Assembly (NCBI GenBank): GCA_030848705.1
Contig: CM061245.1
Span: 77,611,564-77,675,563, forward strand
Source of the DNA: Heracleum sosnowskyi
Taxonomy: Eukaryota; Streptophyta; Magnoliopsida; Apiales; Apiaceae
Direction of reading: 5' to 3'
Length of the DNA: 64,000 nucleotides
Below, in pieces: positions 45,701 to 58,764 of this stretch. Each line of letters opens with the position of its first letter. The first letter of the stretch is position 1. Position numbers and translations under genes: made by a program. The notes beneath the pieces are model-generated. The model was not told where the DNA came from and did not search any database. It worked only from the letters and a program-made list of their open reading frames with translations.

Positions 45701-48700
45701 TAATCGTTGGATCTTTTAAATTAAATTGTTGAGAAACGTTACATATAACAGTAAAATTATCATGTAGAATGATCTAAGATTTGAATCTACCAACAACATA
45801 TTAAAATTTACAGGTTTTTTTTTTTAAAAAAAAAGAATTTTTTTCATTTTTTTTCTTTCAGACATAGGTTATTTGATAATATTTTTTGTAAAGTACGCTT
45901 TTTCAGAAAAGTACTGTACTAATTGATTAACAAACTTTTAAAGTTTCGAATTTAATAATTTACAATGTATGTAGGTTAAAAAAGTTAGGTTTGTTCTGTA
46001 GTTGAGTCTACAATTTCAAAATACGGTTTTTTTAATATGAATATAGTCCTGCTAACAATGAAATTAGGTCTCTGTTAGTGCTTATAAAACAAAATCACCT
46101 ATAATTTATTATTTAATAATAAATTATATTTGATTAGTTATGATCTATAACTTAATAAAATAGGATAAAAAATATGCACAATTTTATAAAATTTTATCCT
46201 CGTATTATTATATTCTTTGTTGATTTGAATTTTCTTAGATTGATTTTAATTTTTGAACATAGATTTCTAAATTTAAAATAGTTAGAAAAAAGTAATTAAA
46301 TTGTCGTTAAAATAATGATGACATAATAATCATGATTAGAATTTAAATACTCACTTTACTGATTTGGGCTTTATCTTGTGTTTTAAAAATCAGATTTTGA
46401 CGATTTTACACCCCACGTGAAGATAATTAAATTATTTTTAATTAAAAGATGGTTTAACAATTTTTATCTAACTGGAATTGTCCATGACGATTTTACACCC
46501 CACGTGAAGATAATTAAATTATTTTTAATTAAAAGATGGTTTAACAACTTTTATCTAACTGGAATTGTCCATGGAAGACAAAAAAAAGTCACGAATTTTT
46601 TACATGGAGAATTCTATTCAATATAGAAAACTTATTTATATTTGGTATATTTGGTTTAAATTATCAAAATATACTTTTTAGAATTTAAATATAATCCTAT
46701 TATAAATAAAATACACTTTTTAATTTATATTATGCTTATTATATAAAAGAGTTTAATATAATAAGGATATTAAGTACATACTGATATAAGTATCTTACTA
46801 ACTGCTTTTACTTTTAATGTTTCGGTTTTATTTATAGTGTATATAAAATTTTAAAATACATTATTACTTTAAAATTATTAAACAGAATAAAAATTATGTT
46901 ATGATTATATAAAATTTTATTCACATATTATTATTGTCTTTATCGATTTGAATTTGTTCTTAATTTATTTTAATATTTTATTGAAAGATAGATAAAATTT
47001 CAATATTTAAAAGAATTAGTGGAAAAATAAATAAATTGGTGCTAAAATTATAAAAAAATATTTATTAAAATTTAGATACTCACTTTAATATTTGGGTTCT
47101 ATCCTGAGTTTTAGAAATTGAATTTTGACGATTTTACAACATATGTGAAACTAACGAAATTATCTTTAATTTAATGATGATTTAATAATTATTATCTAAC
47201 TTGACCAGTTGACCTACCCATAAACCGAAAAGAAAAGATGGTTAATTATTATATTCAAAATTATTGTTTATGAATATGAAACCCTCAATATTTTAATAAT
47301 ATTTTGATATTATCATTTTATGTTTGTTATATGTAAAATAATATAATTATAATTTGGATTAATCAAATTGTTATGTTACTTCAGAAAAAAATTGTTTAAA
47401 TTTATTCATGTTAGGAGTTCTCCTAAGTCTCTTATAACGCGAGTCCACATGTATCATTGTTATATGATATACATGAGCATTATATTGATAATTTTTAATA
47501 TTGTAATCGAATGAATTGTTATATGATATTTGGTTTAATAATTATTATCTAACGAAATTATCTTTAATATAATGATGGTTTAATAATTATTATCTAAATT
47601 GACCAGTTGACCTACCCATAAACCGAAAAGAAAAGATGGTTAAGAATTTTTACATAAAGAATTCAATTCAATATAGAAAATCAATTTATAATTGGTTTAA
47701 ATTATCAAAGCACACTTCTTAGTATTTAAATATAATCTTACCTTTAATCAAATACACATTTTAATATAAGTATTATATTCAAAATTATCGTTTATGAATA
47801 CGAAACCCTCAATATTTTAATAATATTTTGATATTATCTTTTTATGTTTGTTATATGGAAAATAATATAATTATAATTTGGATTAATCAAATTGTTATGT
47901 TACTTCAGAAAAAAAGTGTTTAAATTTATTCATGTACAGGAGTTCTTCTCAATCTCTTATAACTTAGGGTACACGTGTATCATTGTTAGTATGATATACA
48001 TGAGTATTGATAATTTTTAATATTGTAATCGATATGAATTGTTATCTTGATATTTGGTTTAACAATTATTATCTAACTGAAACTATACATAAATTCAAGA
48101 CAAAAGATATTTAAGAATTTTTACATAGAAAAAATTTAAATTATCAAAATACACTTTTTAGTATTTAAATATAATTCTATTATTAATCAGATACACTTTT
48201 TAATATTAGATCTAACAATTCTCATCGATCTATATAATTATTAATTTGGTTGTATATTGATCGTACACGGACCAGGTCGATTTTAATTCTTTATTAAATT
48301 GGTTTTAATATTTTATTGAAATAAACATAGAATTTATAAATTTAAAAGAATTAGGAAAAAAATTAAATTGGTGCTACAATAATAAAAAAATATTTATTAA
48401 AATTTAGATAATCATTTTACTGTTTGGGCTCTATCTTGAGTTTTAGACAACAGATTTTAACGATTTTACAGCCCACGCGAAGCCAACAAAATTATCTTTA
48501 ATTTAATGATGGTTTAATAATTATTATCTAAATGGAACTATCCATAAACTAAAGAGAAAAAATAATTACGAATTTTTACATAAAGATTTCTATTCAATAT
48601 AGAAAAGCCATTTATAATTGGTTTAAATTATCAAAATACACCTTTTAGTATTTAAATATTATCCTATTATTAATCAAATACAATTTTTAATATTATATCT

Positions 48701-48828
48701 AACGGTACTCATCTATTTGAATATTTATAGTTTTATAATCTAACGGATCGTATACTTTTGGTAGTACAGTAACCAACCAAAATTTTGGATAAGATCTCTC
48801 TTACGCTTATTATATATAAGGAGTTAAT
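42721..48828. repeat. AT-rich higher-order repeat array, unit 2 (6.1 kb)
   Basis: Same block types as 15660-24255, but shorter: A (truncated, ~42950), B (~44320), A (~44950), B (~46420), a local ~96-bp duplicate of B (46397-46491 and 46493-46588), C (~47130), C (~47550), D (~48480). Two C-D pairs are missing or recombined compared with unit 1. The hairpin CCGTGCGATGCACGG lies at 44667-44681. Confidence 0.85.
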
Positions 48829-48875
48829 GTATGTGGGTTCTAAGTAAAAAGAACTTGTAGGTGTTGTGTAGCTAC

Positions 48876-48956
48876 CTGATACTCTCTTGACATGCCGTGT
48901 TGCTCAGCACATATTTCAGCAGCAGACCCCATGGCAAAATCATTATACACATCCCA
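48876..48956 (-). pseudogene. captured thiolase-like exon, unit 2
   Basis: Same 27-codon exon as 24310-24390, reading WDVYNDFAMGSAAEIC then AEQHGMSREYQ before the GT donor. Amino-acid changes relative to unit 1 show it drifts without constraint. The flanking leader-like DNA (48960-49320) is also conserved. Confidence 0.7.
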
Positions 48957-49510
48957 ATTAATCAACTTCAAAATCAAAAAAATAAAATAAAATTAGGGCT
49001 TTGAGAGCCCCAACCGAAAGCCTAATTAAAACCCCTAATCGAAACCCCGAGTGAGTATTTACCAATTAATCGGGTTGAGTGAGTGAAGCCCTAATTAACC
49101 ACCTTCAAAATCAAAAACAAATTAGAGAAGAAAAAAGGGAATAGATAAAAGAGATGTGAGATGTAATTAAAAGCTGAGATGTGAGATGTGAGAGTGGAGT
49201 GAGAGAGAGTGTGAGGCTGTGAGAGACTCAGAATGGAGTGAAAGAGAGGCCGCCAATAAATCAGTTTGTGAGAGTGTTAGGGCATTTTTTTCATTTAAGG
49301 GGGAGAGTTTGCTTCCAATAATTCAATTTGGGGGGAAAAATTGTCGGCTTGTGAATTTTCCGTCATGTGTAAAATATTTTTTATAATTTAAAATTAAAAA
49401 AAGATATCATGTGTAATTACATAATATATATTAAAAAATTAATATATTATAAATTATTTATAATGTAAAAAATTAATTCAAAATTTGAATGTTACTATAT
49501 CATTTTTGAT
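48957..49510. other. leader-like DNA next to the thiolase exon, unit 2
   Basis: Equivalent to 24391-24957. One gatgtga repeat fewer at 49150-49195. Nothing else is recognised. Confidence 0.45.
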
Positions 49511-50049
49511 ACTTTTAAAAAAATTATTCAGTGAATCTGACACGTGTCCCGTTCCCGGAAGTAGTACTATTTCAACGTTTCTCGAAAGATGCGGTATAAC
49601 CGGACTTTTATATTTTTTGATTATTTTTTCCCAACACTATAATGAGTACCGATTAACATCCGTACGGTTGGATCGTCGAAGAAATCAATTGAAAAAATTA
49701 TTCAGTGAATCTGACACATGTTCCGTTCTTGAAAGCAATATTATTCCAACGTTTCTGGAAAGATGCGGCATAACCGGACTTCTATATTTTTTGATTATTT
49801 TTTCCCAACACTAGAATGAGTACCAATTAACATCCGTATGTTTGGATCGTCGAAGAAATCAATTGAAAAAATTATATAGTAAATCTGACACTTGTTCCGT
49901 TCCCGGAAGCAGTACTATTCCAACGTTTCTCGAAAGATGCGGCATAACCGGATTTTTAAATTTTTTGATTATTTTTTCCTAAAACTAGAATGAGTACCGA
50001 TTAACATCCGTACGGTTGGATCGTCGAAGAAATCAATTGAAAAAATTAG
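49511..50049. repeat. three ~174-bp monomers, left of MULE 3
   Basis: Monomers start near 49517, 49693 and 49866. The array ends in the target duplication aaaaaatta (50041-50049). Confidence 0.85.
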
Positions 50050-50399
50050 GGAAAATCAATTATTTCGTCCTTAAACTATATGTTGTTTTTGGTTTAGTTC
50101 CTGAACTATAAAAAGAATTAATATGATACCTGAACTTTTAAAATTTCTATTTGACATCCTTCCGTTTATATTTGACTAACGTCCGTTAGTCTTTGTTGAG
50201 GTGTAAAATGAAAATTTAAAAAACAGAAATGTGTTGAATGCTTAGTGGCAGATACGTGTTATTTTATGCACATGATATGCACATGTTATTTTATTACCGT
50301 TAGTAACCATATTATATATAATTATCAATATATACATATAACAATTGGGGATTAGGGTTCTACACAAAAAATGGGGCTTTCAATTTGTGAGTCATTAGG

Positions 50400-50801
50400 A
50401 TGAAATCGAGTGCAAGCAGCAACACAAGTTACACATGGACATCTCAGAAATCGCCAATAATCTGTAAATGTGGCTATGAATGCCCGATGTGGACATCACA
50501 GAAGCCGCATAGCAAAGGGAAGAGGTTTTTTTGTTGTCCCTTTTATAAGGTGAGAGAGAAGTATTGTGGCTTCTTTACATGGTATGATGATGTTGATAGA
50601 GTTTCGAAGACCGATGAAATGACTTATAAAATAGCTGTTTTGGAGGCAAAAATTTCCGAGCTGCAAGCATTGAAGAAGATGGAGGTTGGAGAATTAGAAT
50701 TCAAGTTGAAGGTGAAAGATGCAGAAATTAGCCACTTAAAATGGTTCAAGTTTGGATTTATAGTTATTTTGTGTGCCCTTATAATGAGGTTCTGCTTGTA
50801 A
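50400..50801 (+). CDS. GRF zinc-finger protein with C-terminal membrane anchor, MULE-borne, copy 3
   Basis: 133 aa, open throughout, with a few substitutions from copy 2 (for example G45 to C beside the zinc cysteine C46, A80 to V). The GRF cysteines C22, C24, C46 and C56, the coiled coil and the hydrophobic tail are all retained. Its function in transposition is unknown. Confidence 0.8.
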   Translation: MKSSASSNTSYTWTSQKSPIICKCGYECPMWTSQKPHSKGKRFFCCPFYKVREKYCGFFTWYDDVDRVSKTDEMTYKIAVLEAKISELQALKKMEVGELEFKLKVKDAEISHLKWFKFGFIVILCALIMRFCL

Positions 50802-51022
50802 ATGTGGTTCAGTTGTAATGAATTGAATAAGTTGTAATGAATTGACTATCTCAATGACAGTTGTAAGTGAAAATAAAAATAACATTGATACTGAATTTGG
50901 GTTTAACATACTGGATTCAAACTTAACATCCAAAAGAATAGACAACTTAAAATCCAATACAAGTCATAACTTAACATCAATAGTCTGATAACTTAACATA
51001 CAAAAGATAAGAAATAAAAATT

Positions 51023-53984
51023 TCAAGGCTGGCTAGCATTGTGTTTCTTCATGGCAGTTTTGTTTGATCTTGATGTCCCTTCAACTGGTTGTGAAGACAC
51101 CTGAATTGTACCATCCTTGAATACATTAACACCAACACCTGGTGGAGGGAGTGGAGGTGGTGGAGGCAATACTTGCACATTCCCTGCCTTTGTTGGACTT
51201 CCTCTTTTTCTCTTTGGTTGCTGACCTTCATTTGCACCTTGCCCAGACTCCCTGTTTTGCTTCTTTTTTTGAGTTGTTGTCTTCTTCTTTCTCTAAAAAA
51301 TCACAACATTAACAAACATTAGTAACATACATAAAACATTGTCATTTTTAACATGATAATATCATTTGTACCTCTATAGCTTGTGCCCTTGCTACCTCAG
51401 ATTGAGCATTCTTTTCCTCAGCTGCTAATCTTTGTCTCTCACTGCATTCTTCTTCACTTGTACCACAAGTTGACTTATTATGACCATACATCAAGCATCG
51501 ACTGCACCTCATTATAACACCTTTCTTTCCCAGTTTAACTCCAGCTCCCGGTTCACCTTGCTCCCTTCTTCTATTTTTTTTTAGGCCTTCCTGGCATTCT
51601 TCTAGCCTTTGGGGGGAGAATGTCAGGATGTCTACAAAGACCCTTTCATTGGCTTACGCATATGCTCATATGCCTTTAAGTAAACAGTCCTAGTATAACA
51701 GACATGGAGGTTGTCTTCTGGCCTTTCATTCATAGCAAACAATGCTGCACAACCATGACTACAAGGATAACCCCTTAATTCCCATCTCCTACAAGAGCAT
51801 GTTTTCTGGTCATATTCACCACCCACTGTCCACCATCAATATCCCTAACCTCACACTCATCAGCACCAGTCCATGTTGACTTGCAAAATTTAGTGGCCTC
51901 AATTGAAAATTTAAGTTTTTTTATTATTTGAGGACAAATTCTGCAGTCAGTGTTTAACATCAAGTTTCTCTTAATGTGTAGTCTTTCCATAAGCTTCAAC
52001 CTTATATCATCCAACAATTCAATAATAGGCTTATATCTTGCTTCAAATATCCAACTATTAAAACATTCAGACAGATTATTGTCTACCATATCACAAGCTG
52101 TCATGGTGTCGAAAAAAGCTCTACTCCAGTACCTAGGTTCAGTCCTAACTAGATCCATGTAAGCAAGGGGAGATATACCTTTGATTTCTTCCATGATTAA
52201 GTTGAATTCTTCCACAGTACTAGCTTTTGCAGCTTGCCAGAACATATTCTTCAACACATTACCTAGATGTAGCTTTTTCCAATTGGCATGTATATGTCTA
52301 GCACAACACTTGTGCTCAGCCCTAGGAAGGAGGTTGTCAATTGCATTCTTTAGACCCTGCACAATTCATTGAAAAGGCACATATTAATCTTCATAAATAG
52401 AAAAGAATTGTGAAAATACGTTACATTTTTACCTTCTGTTGATCAGTCATCAAGGTGTAACCAAATCCATTATCTAGATTTAGATCATCCCTCAATAATT
52501 TAATGAACCACTCCCAACTGTTAGTTGACTCAACATCTACTATGGCCCAAGCAATTGGGAACATCTGATTGTTCCCATCTCTTCCTATTGCATCCAACAA
52601 CTCACCTTTAACAAAACTTTTAAGAAAACAACCATCTAAACCAATAAACTTTCTACAACCATTAACAAATCCCTCTTTCACATCTGCAAAACAAATATAC
52701 ATTCTCTTAAAAGTACCCAAACTGCCAATATCAGGCCTATCAACACCAATCTTCACTGTGCTCCCTGGGTTTGACCTCATTATCTCACCTCCATAATCAT
52801 ACAACCTTTTATATTGTTTAGCAATTTCACCTTCAATTTCAGACATTGCAATTTTTAGCTAACCAACACTTATTTTTGGAAAGTAGCAGACCATGGACCT
52901 CATTTATATGTTGTTGAATCTCTCTCAACTTCCACTTAGGATTTGATCTCATCTGACTCCCAAATTTCCTAGCAATCCAGTCAGACCTCACAAAGCTATG
53001 CTTATTCACTAAAATGCAACTATGGTCTTTGTTGTAGCTCTTAACCTGAAAAGTTCCATCAACATCAATCTTGCTAGCATATAGATACCAGGAACAAGTC
53101 TCCTTACACTTAGCCTGGACCCTCTGCAGATCATTCTTAGCAAACCAAATATCTCTTTTATGTTCAACAGCATAATCAATGATGGCATGCTTCAAAACTG
53201 TTACACTAAAGAACAATAAACCAGGCTGAAATTCAATGTACTTCATAGGGGTTTTTGGGTTAAATGTTATGTAAACACTTCCTTTTGTTTTCGTCACTGC
53301 CTTAGATGACTCTTCTTCATAGTCACTAGAGTCTGAAGATTGTTTTGAAGGCATTCTAAAGCTATCACTATCATGGTCACTCTCCCAATCAGTATTCTTA
53401 GACAAATCTACTTCTTTCTTTACTTTTGGAGCCTTATTTTTTGTACTCAGTTGAGCATTGAAGTCATCTTCCCTAGCCTCATTTTCATCTACCTTTGGAT
53501 TTTTCTTGGACTTAGAAATCAGTTTCTTCTTCTCTACAATTTCATTAAACTCTTCATCTTTGTCGCTCTCATTCCCACTATAATCTGCATCACTATCATC
53601 CTCCTCACTCTCAATCCATTCACTATCATTCCCATCACTCTCACTCCCTTCTTTATCATCCTCAACTTCAGAAGCATGATCAATATAGATAATGCAATTA
53701 CCAGATTCTAAAGCACAAATTACCATATCATTAATACTATCTAAATTCCACATTAATTGACAAGAATTAAGTGATTCACCACCATTGTGCCAATACAATT
53801 TATAATCTTTATAACCAAACTTTTTTTCGACCATTTCTCTACAACCATCGACACATAATGTATCTAAACTCACGTTGTAGATGAAATCAACTTTACATCC
53901 TTCATAATATCGATTGCAATCCTTCAAAATGAACTCCCCACCATGATGAATTCGGAGATTCACATCCCCAAGCACCATCTGCAT
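51023..53984 (-). pseudogene. MULE transposase (mudrA-like), nearly complete but frameshifted, copy 3
   Basis: Gene order on the minus strand: PB1-like domain (53984 to ~53690); acidic linker (~53670-53330); MuDR DNA-binding region (~53240-52900, KRDIWFAKND...CSWYLYASK...IARKFGSQMRSNP); catalytic domain with first Asp in FIGLDGCFLK (~52640) and second in LMTDQQK (~52440); 76-bp intron (52357-52432, AAG|gtaaaa...ttgtgcag|G); CARHIHANWKK (C-x2-H motif) and NNLSECFN; SWIM finger (~51735-51800); basic and zinc-knuckle segments; 79-bp intron (51293-51371); and an AT-hook/poly-Pro C-terminus. Breaks: a one-base change in the A-run at ~52851-52856 shifts the frame between the DNA-binding and catalytic parts, another frame break lies at ~51805, and further damage near 51630. 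The stop used by copy 2 is lost, so the frame would end at 51023. Confidence 0.9.
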
Positions 53985-54424
53985 ACATACATGAAATCAA
54001 TTGACGGTCGAATAAATAAGATGCATATATAAATTAAATAGTATGTATGTATATACCTCTTACAATGGTCGAATCCGACTTCAGATGATGCAAATTGATT
54101 GACTATTGAAAATCCCCAAATTCTCCCCTTTTAGAACCCTAATTATCTTCTAACGTTGATGAATAAAATGAGGTTTTAACTTAAAAAAAAGAAACATGTG
54201 AGAAGTCCGTGCCTTTATTTTCCACGTAATTATATACACACATTTCTGTTTTTTAAATTTTCATTTTACACATCAGCAAAGACTAACGAACGTTAGTCAA
54301 ATATAAACGGAAGGATGTCAATCAAAAATTTTAAAAGTTCAGGTATCGTATTAATTCTTTTTATAGTTCAGGGACCTAAACCAAAAACAGCATATAGTTT
54401 AAGGATGAAATAATTGATTTTCCC

Positions 54425-54775
54425 AAAAAATTATTCAGTGAATCTGACACATGTCCCGTTCTTGAAAGCAAAATTATTCCAACGTTTCTGGAAAGATGCG
54501 GCATAACCGGACTTTTATACTTTTTGATTATTTTTTCCCAATAGTAGAATGAGTACCGATTAACATCCGTACGGTTGGATCGTCGAAGAAATCAATTGAG
54601 ATAATTATTCAGTGAATCTGACACATGTCCTGTTCTTGAAAGCAATACTATTCCAACGTTTCTCAAAAGATGCGGCATAATCGGACTTTTATATTTTTTG
54701 ATTATTTTTTTCCAACACTAGAATGAGTACCTTTTAACATACGTACGGTTGGATCGTCGAAGAAATCAATTAAAA
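54425..54775. repeat. two ~174-bp monomers, right of MULE 3
   Basis: Equivalent to 5761-6112 and 29376-29728. Confidence 0.85.
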
Positions 54776-56215
54776 ATTTATTCGGGTTTAGGGTTTAGGG
54801 TTGAAAATTAGAAAAATTAGTGAGGCCCACTTTTTAAATATTATTTTTAAATAAAAATTAGCAAAATTACAAAAATTAGTGGGGCCCACTTGTGGAGCCC
54901 ACTTTTTTCTGTGTGGCCCACCTTTTTTAATATTATTTTTTTAATTAAAAATTAATTTTTAAATAAAAATTAGAAAAAATTAGCGGGACTCACTTTTCCT
55001 GTGGGACCCACTCGTGGGCCCACCTTAATTAATAATGATTTTTTAATTTTTAATGAATTTTAAATTAAAAATTAGGAAAATTAGTGGGGCCCACTTATTT
55101 TCTGTGGGGCCCACCTTTTTAATATTATTTTTTAATTAAAAATTAATTTTTAATTAATTTTTAATTAATTTTTAAATAAAAATTAGAAAAATTAGTGGGG
55201 CCCACTTCTTTTGTGGAGCCCGCTTTTTTCTTTGGGGCCCACCTTTTTAATAATATTTTTTATTTAAAAATTAATTTTTAATTAATTTTTAAATAAAAAT
55301 TAGAAAAATTAGTGGGGCCCAATTTTTTCTGTGGAGCCCACCTTTTTAATATTATTTTTTATTTAAAAATTAATTTTTAATTAAAAATTTGTAGGACCAA
55401 CTTTTTCCTGTGAGGCCCACTCATGGGGCCCACCATAATTAATAATTATTTTTTAATTTTAAATTAAAAATTAGCGGGGCCCACTTTTTTCTGTGGGGCC
55501 CACCTTTTTAATATTATTTTTTAATTAAAAATTAATTAAAAATTTATTTTTAATTAATTTTAAAATGAAAATTAGAAAACTTAGTGGGGTCCCCTTTTTT
55601 CTGTGGGGTCCACCTTTTTTAATATTATTTTTTAATTAAAAATTAATTAAAAATTTATTTTTTATTAATTTTTAATTAAAATTAGAAAAAATTAGTGGGA
55701 CCCACTTTTTCCTGTGGGCCCACTCGTGGGGCCCACCATAATTAATGATTATTTTTTAATTATTAATTAATTTTAATTAAAAATTAGAAAAATTAGTGGG
55801 GCCCACCTTTTTAATATTATTTTTTAATTAAAAACTAATTATTAATTAATTTTTAAATAAAAATTAGAAAAATTAGTGGGGCCCACTTTTTTCTGTGGGG
55901 CCCACCGTTTTTAACATTTTTTTAAATTAATTATTAAATAATTATTAATTAAAAATTACAAAAAATTAGTGGGACCCATTTTTTTCCTTGTGGGGCCCAC
56001 CTTAATTAATAATTATTTTTTAAGTTTTAATAATTTTTTATTCAGAATTGGAAAAATTAGTGGGGCTCACTTTTTTCTGTGGCCCCACCTTTTTAATATT
56101 ATTTTTTAATTATTTTTTAATTAATTTTTAAATAAAAATTAGAAAACTTAGTGGGCCCACTTTTTTCTATGTGGCCCACCTTTTTTAATATTATTTTTTA
56201 ATTTTTAGTTTTTAA
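54776..56215. repeat. GTGGGGCCCAC / AT-block array, unit 3
   Basis: Third copy of the array, ~1.44 kb, again with small gains and losses of repeats. It starts with two telomere-like words (54785-54801). Confidence 0.88.
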
Positions 56216-56400
56216 TTGAAATCAAATGCAACATTATCTCGATAGAGTAACACAAGGAGTCTTTTGCAACAGAGTCTGTTCTATTGCAACCGGATGTTTA
56301 TGTGTAAGTATTGCAGTAGTTAAAAAATAGTGTATCAATTGTAACACAAAGTGGGCGTTGTAATTTAAAAGTATTGCATCCGGCCATCTATGGCGTAGTG
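56216..56400 (-). mobile_element. CACTA-like terminus, unit 3
   Basis: It ends ...tatggcgtagtg at 56400. An internal deletion of ~20 bp near 56303 compared with unit 1. Confidence 0.45.
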
Positions 56401-56564
56401 TGAATACAAGCAAGTTGTAAAGTTGTAAATTATATATTCGTTTGCTTTTCCACAGGTTCAGTAAACTAGCGAAAAATGTCTTGTACAGTTCCTTTTTCTC
56501 TATTTCGTTACATGGTTCTTCTTTGCGGTCTGTTCAACAGCTCAATTCACTCTCATTAATCTAA

Positions 56565-56938
56565 GAGCATCTTCAACGGTGTTTTATAAAATGATTAGCT
56601 AAATATTGATTATCTAAAATTTGCTGAACTTGTAAAGTATTTTACTCTAATAAAGTTGCCTATATTGATTGACTATATTTTAAAAATAGGATGTTATTTT
56701 TATTACAAGTCTTTATTAATATAATATATTATTTAAATATGGTAATAATTGACGTGAAATTTTGCTATAAGTCCCTAGAGATTCAACATATATAACCAAT
56801 ATGACGAGGTTAACTATATTTTTAGCTAAGGGTGATATTTCATTGGAGCGACAAAATTTTAACACATTCTCTATAATTTTTATTTAAAACATGTTATTCA
56901 AATTTTTAGCTAAGGGTTTGTTATCATTGAAGATACTA
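56565..56938. mobile_element. PIF/Harbinger-type MITE, unit 3
   Basis: Same ends as unit 1 and unit 2 copies (taa|gagcatcttc ... gaagatacta). Confidence 0.6.
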
Positions 56939-57315
56939 CGAGAGTTCTCTAACTCTCTAAGGCTTGAACTAGGTCCACATTGCTCTTGTGTAATGGATAC
57001 GACATACGATCAATCTAATTTTTTACATGACATCCACCCTGTAATTTAGATATTCCTAGATAAGTACAAAAAGACTAATATCACATATTATACTGTTTTA
57101 TTGGTCTAAGTCTTCTTCTGTCATATTTGGACAAAATAGAGAAGACTACCAACTCAAGACTTAATGATATTGACCAAAAGATAGCTTCTGTGCAGGAAAT
57201 GAACAAAGACATTGCTTTATTCATGGAGAATCAAAGTGACGGTATAGCGTCGATCTGGAATATGCTATGAAATCAACAACCTGGTCCTTCAACCTACTAT
57301 GTTGAGGATTACTAC

Positions 57316-58521
57316 ATGGATGATTCCTCAAATAAGGGGGAGAAAGGATGGGGAAAATGGGAAACAACTGAAACGACCACTATTCCAGTGAGACAGTACT
57401 GGATTGAAGATCTTGTACAAGAAGAGCAAGTTGAAGAGGGATTTGAGATCATGCATGAGCAACAACCACTGGAAGAGCATGAACCGTATTATCCAGAGCC
57501 AATTGAACATCCTATCTTGGATGATAATATGGAAGAAGCAAATCCTCTGTCAACAGAACAAGAAGCTGCCTTGGAAAGATTGAAATCTGAGAAAGCAGAA
57601 AGAGATGCCAGGCAAGTTGAGAAAGAAACCCACCAAACAATTCAGAGAAGCGAGAAGCTGAAAAGGTTCAAGATGTATAATGAAATAAGGAAGAAGAAGA
57701 TGATTGATTAGGCACAGAAACATGGAAAGGAATGGGAGGTAGCTTACAACACTTTTTGCGGAGTTGAAGACAGATTAGAAGTCAACGACAATGCTGAGGT
57801 GGAAGTTATCATTCAAGACATCAGAAGTGCAAATCAAGAAGATGATACTTATTTCACTACATTGAGACATTCTCTTATCTACATGAAGGCTGGAGTTAAA
57901 GAAAATGGTGCCTGGAACATACTAATCAATTTCATTGATAGAGCTACATTTGTGATATCCACTAAGTTTTTCGAACAAAGAATTTACACTGAATTGTAGG
58001 CGATGCTCATTAAGATCCAAAGAACTACAAAGTTAAATGAACTGCTCCGTGAGCATGTTAAGGAGATCTTAATGAAGGTCAGTCCAGAGATATCTGAAAA
58101 TCCTCCAACGGTTAGATTCATGAAAAATGACTTGTTCAGAATCTGCTATCTGACGGAGGACAAACTGAAAGATTACCCAAACAACTATCTAATATCAGTT
58201 GAGAAGTATCTTAGATCCACTGGATTCATGACTACGGAGAAGGACAAAGCAATAGACACTCTAAGAAGATATCTTATGGAGAATGTACCCTATTATAGGA
58301 AGAGAGTGGAGAGAGGATTGGAAGTGCATCCCAGACTACCAAACATGTCAAAGCTAAATCAAAAAGATGTTAATATTGCATGGTTGTGGGCTGGAGTGGG
58401 TCAACAAGTTGAATATATTGGAAGACACATCATAGGAGCAATCCTTAAACCTGGAGAACCACTGCACTATCTATCAGTGATTGATTATCAAGCTGCTAAC
58501 TCCAATCCAATAGTTGAATAA
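57316..58521 (+). pseudogene. broken copia-associated ORF, unit 3
   Basis: Counterpart of 8698-9903. A private stop, TAG at 57709-57711 (Leu codon TTG to TAG), cuts the N-terminal half, and the shared TAG is at 57997-57999. Open pieces: 57316-57708 and 58003-58518. Family not recognised. Confidence 0.6.
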
Positions 58522-58764
58522 GGTGAGATTTTAGTGGACTGAAGATGAAGCAAAGAACAATCTTCTCAGGATAGAGGAGCAACTTCATTGTATAATTTTT
58601 AATGTTCTTTGTAAATTAGAAATCTGGAAATGTATATATTTAATCCAGAATGCATTTAATATTATCAATATGTCTTACTTTAATTAGTTTCATGTTTCTT
58701 TAGTTAGTTGAGTTATCCTCGAGGTATTTGCTTGTCGAACTCTAACAATCAAATATGGGGAGAT

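Larger units (their letters stand above)
50050..54424. mobile_element. MULE copy 3, longest copy (4375 bp)
   Basis: The terminal inverted repeats (50050-50234 and 54238-54424) and the 9-bp duplication (50041-50049, 54425-54433) match copy 2. This copy keeps the ~504 bp deleted from copy 2 and so shows the full gene layout: GRF gene (+) and transposase (-), converging, ~220 bp apart. Confidence 0.95.

Noticed and set aside
46417..46626. 69-codon ORF with a repeated segment in the AT array
   Set aside because: It is created by the local 96-bp duplication in block B; other B blocks do not keep the frame.
49485..49814. 109-codon ORF with an internal protein repeat
   Set aside because: It lies in the 174-bp tandem repeats, whose period is a multiple of three; other monomers have stops in this frame and there is no leader or family support.
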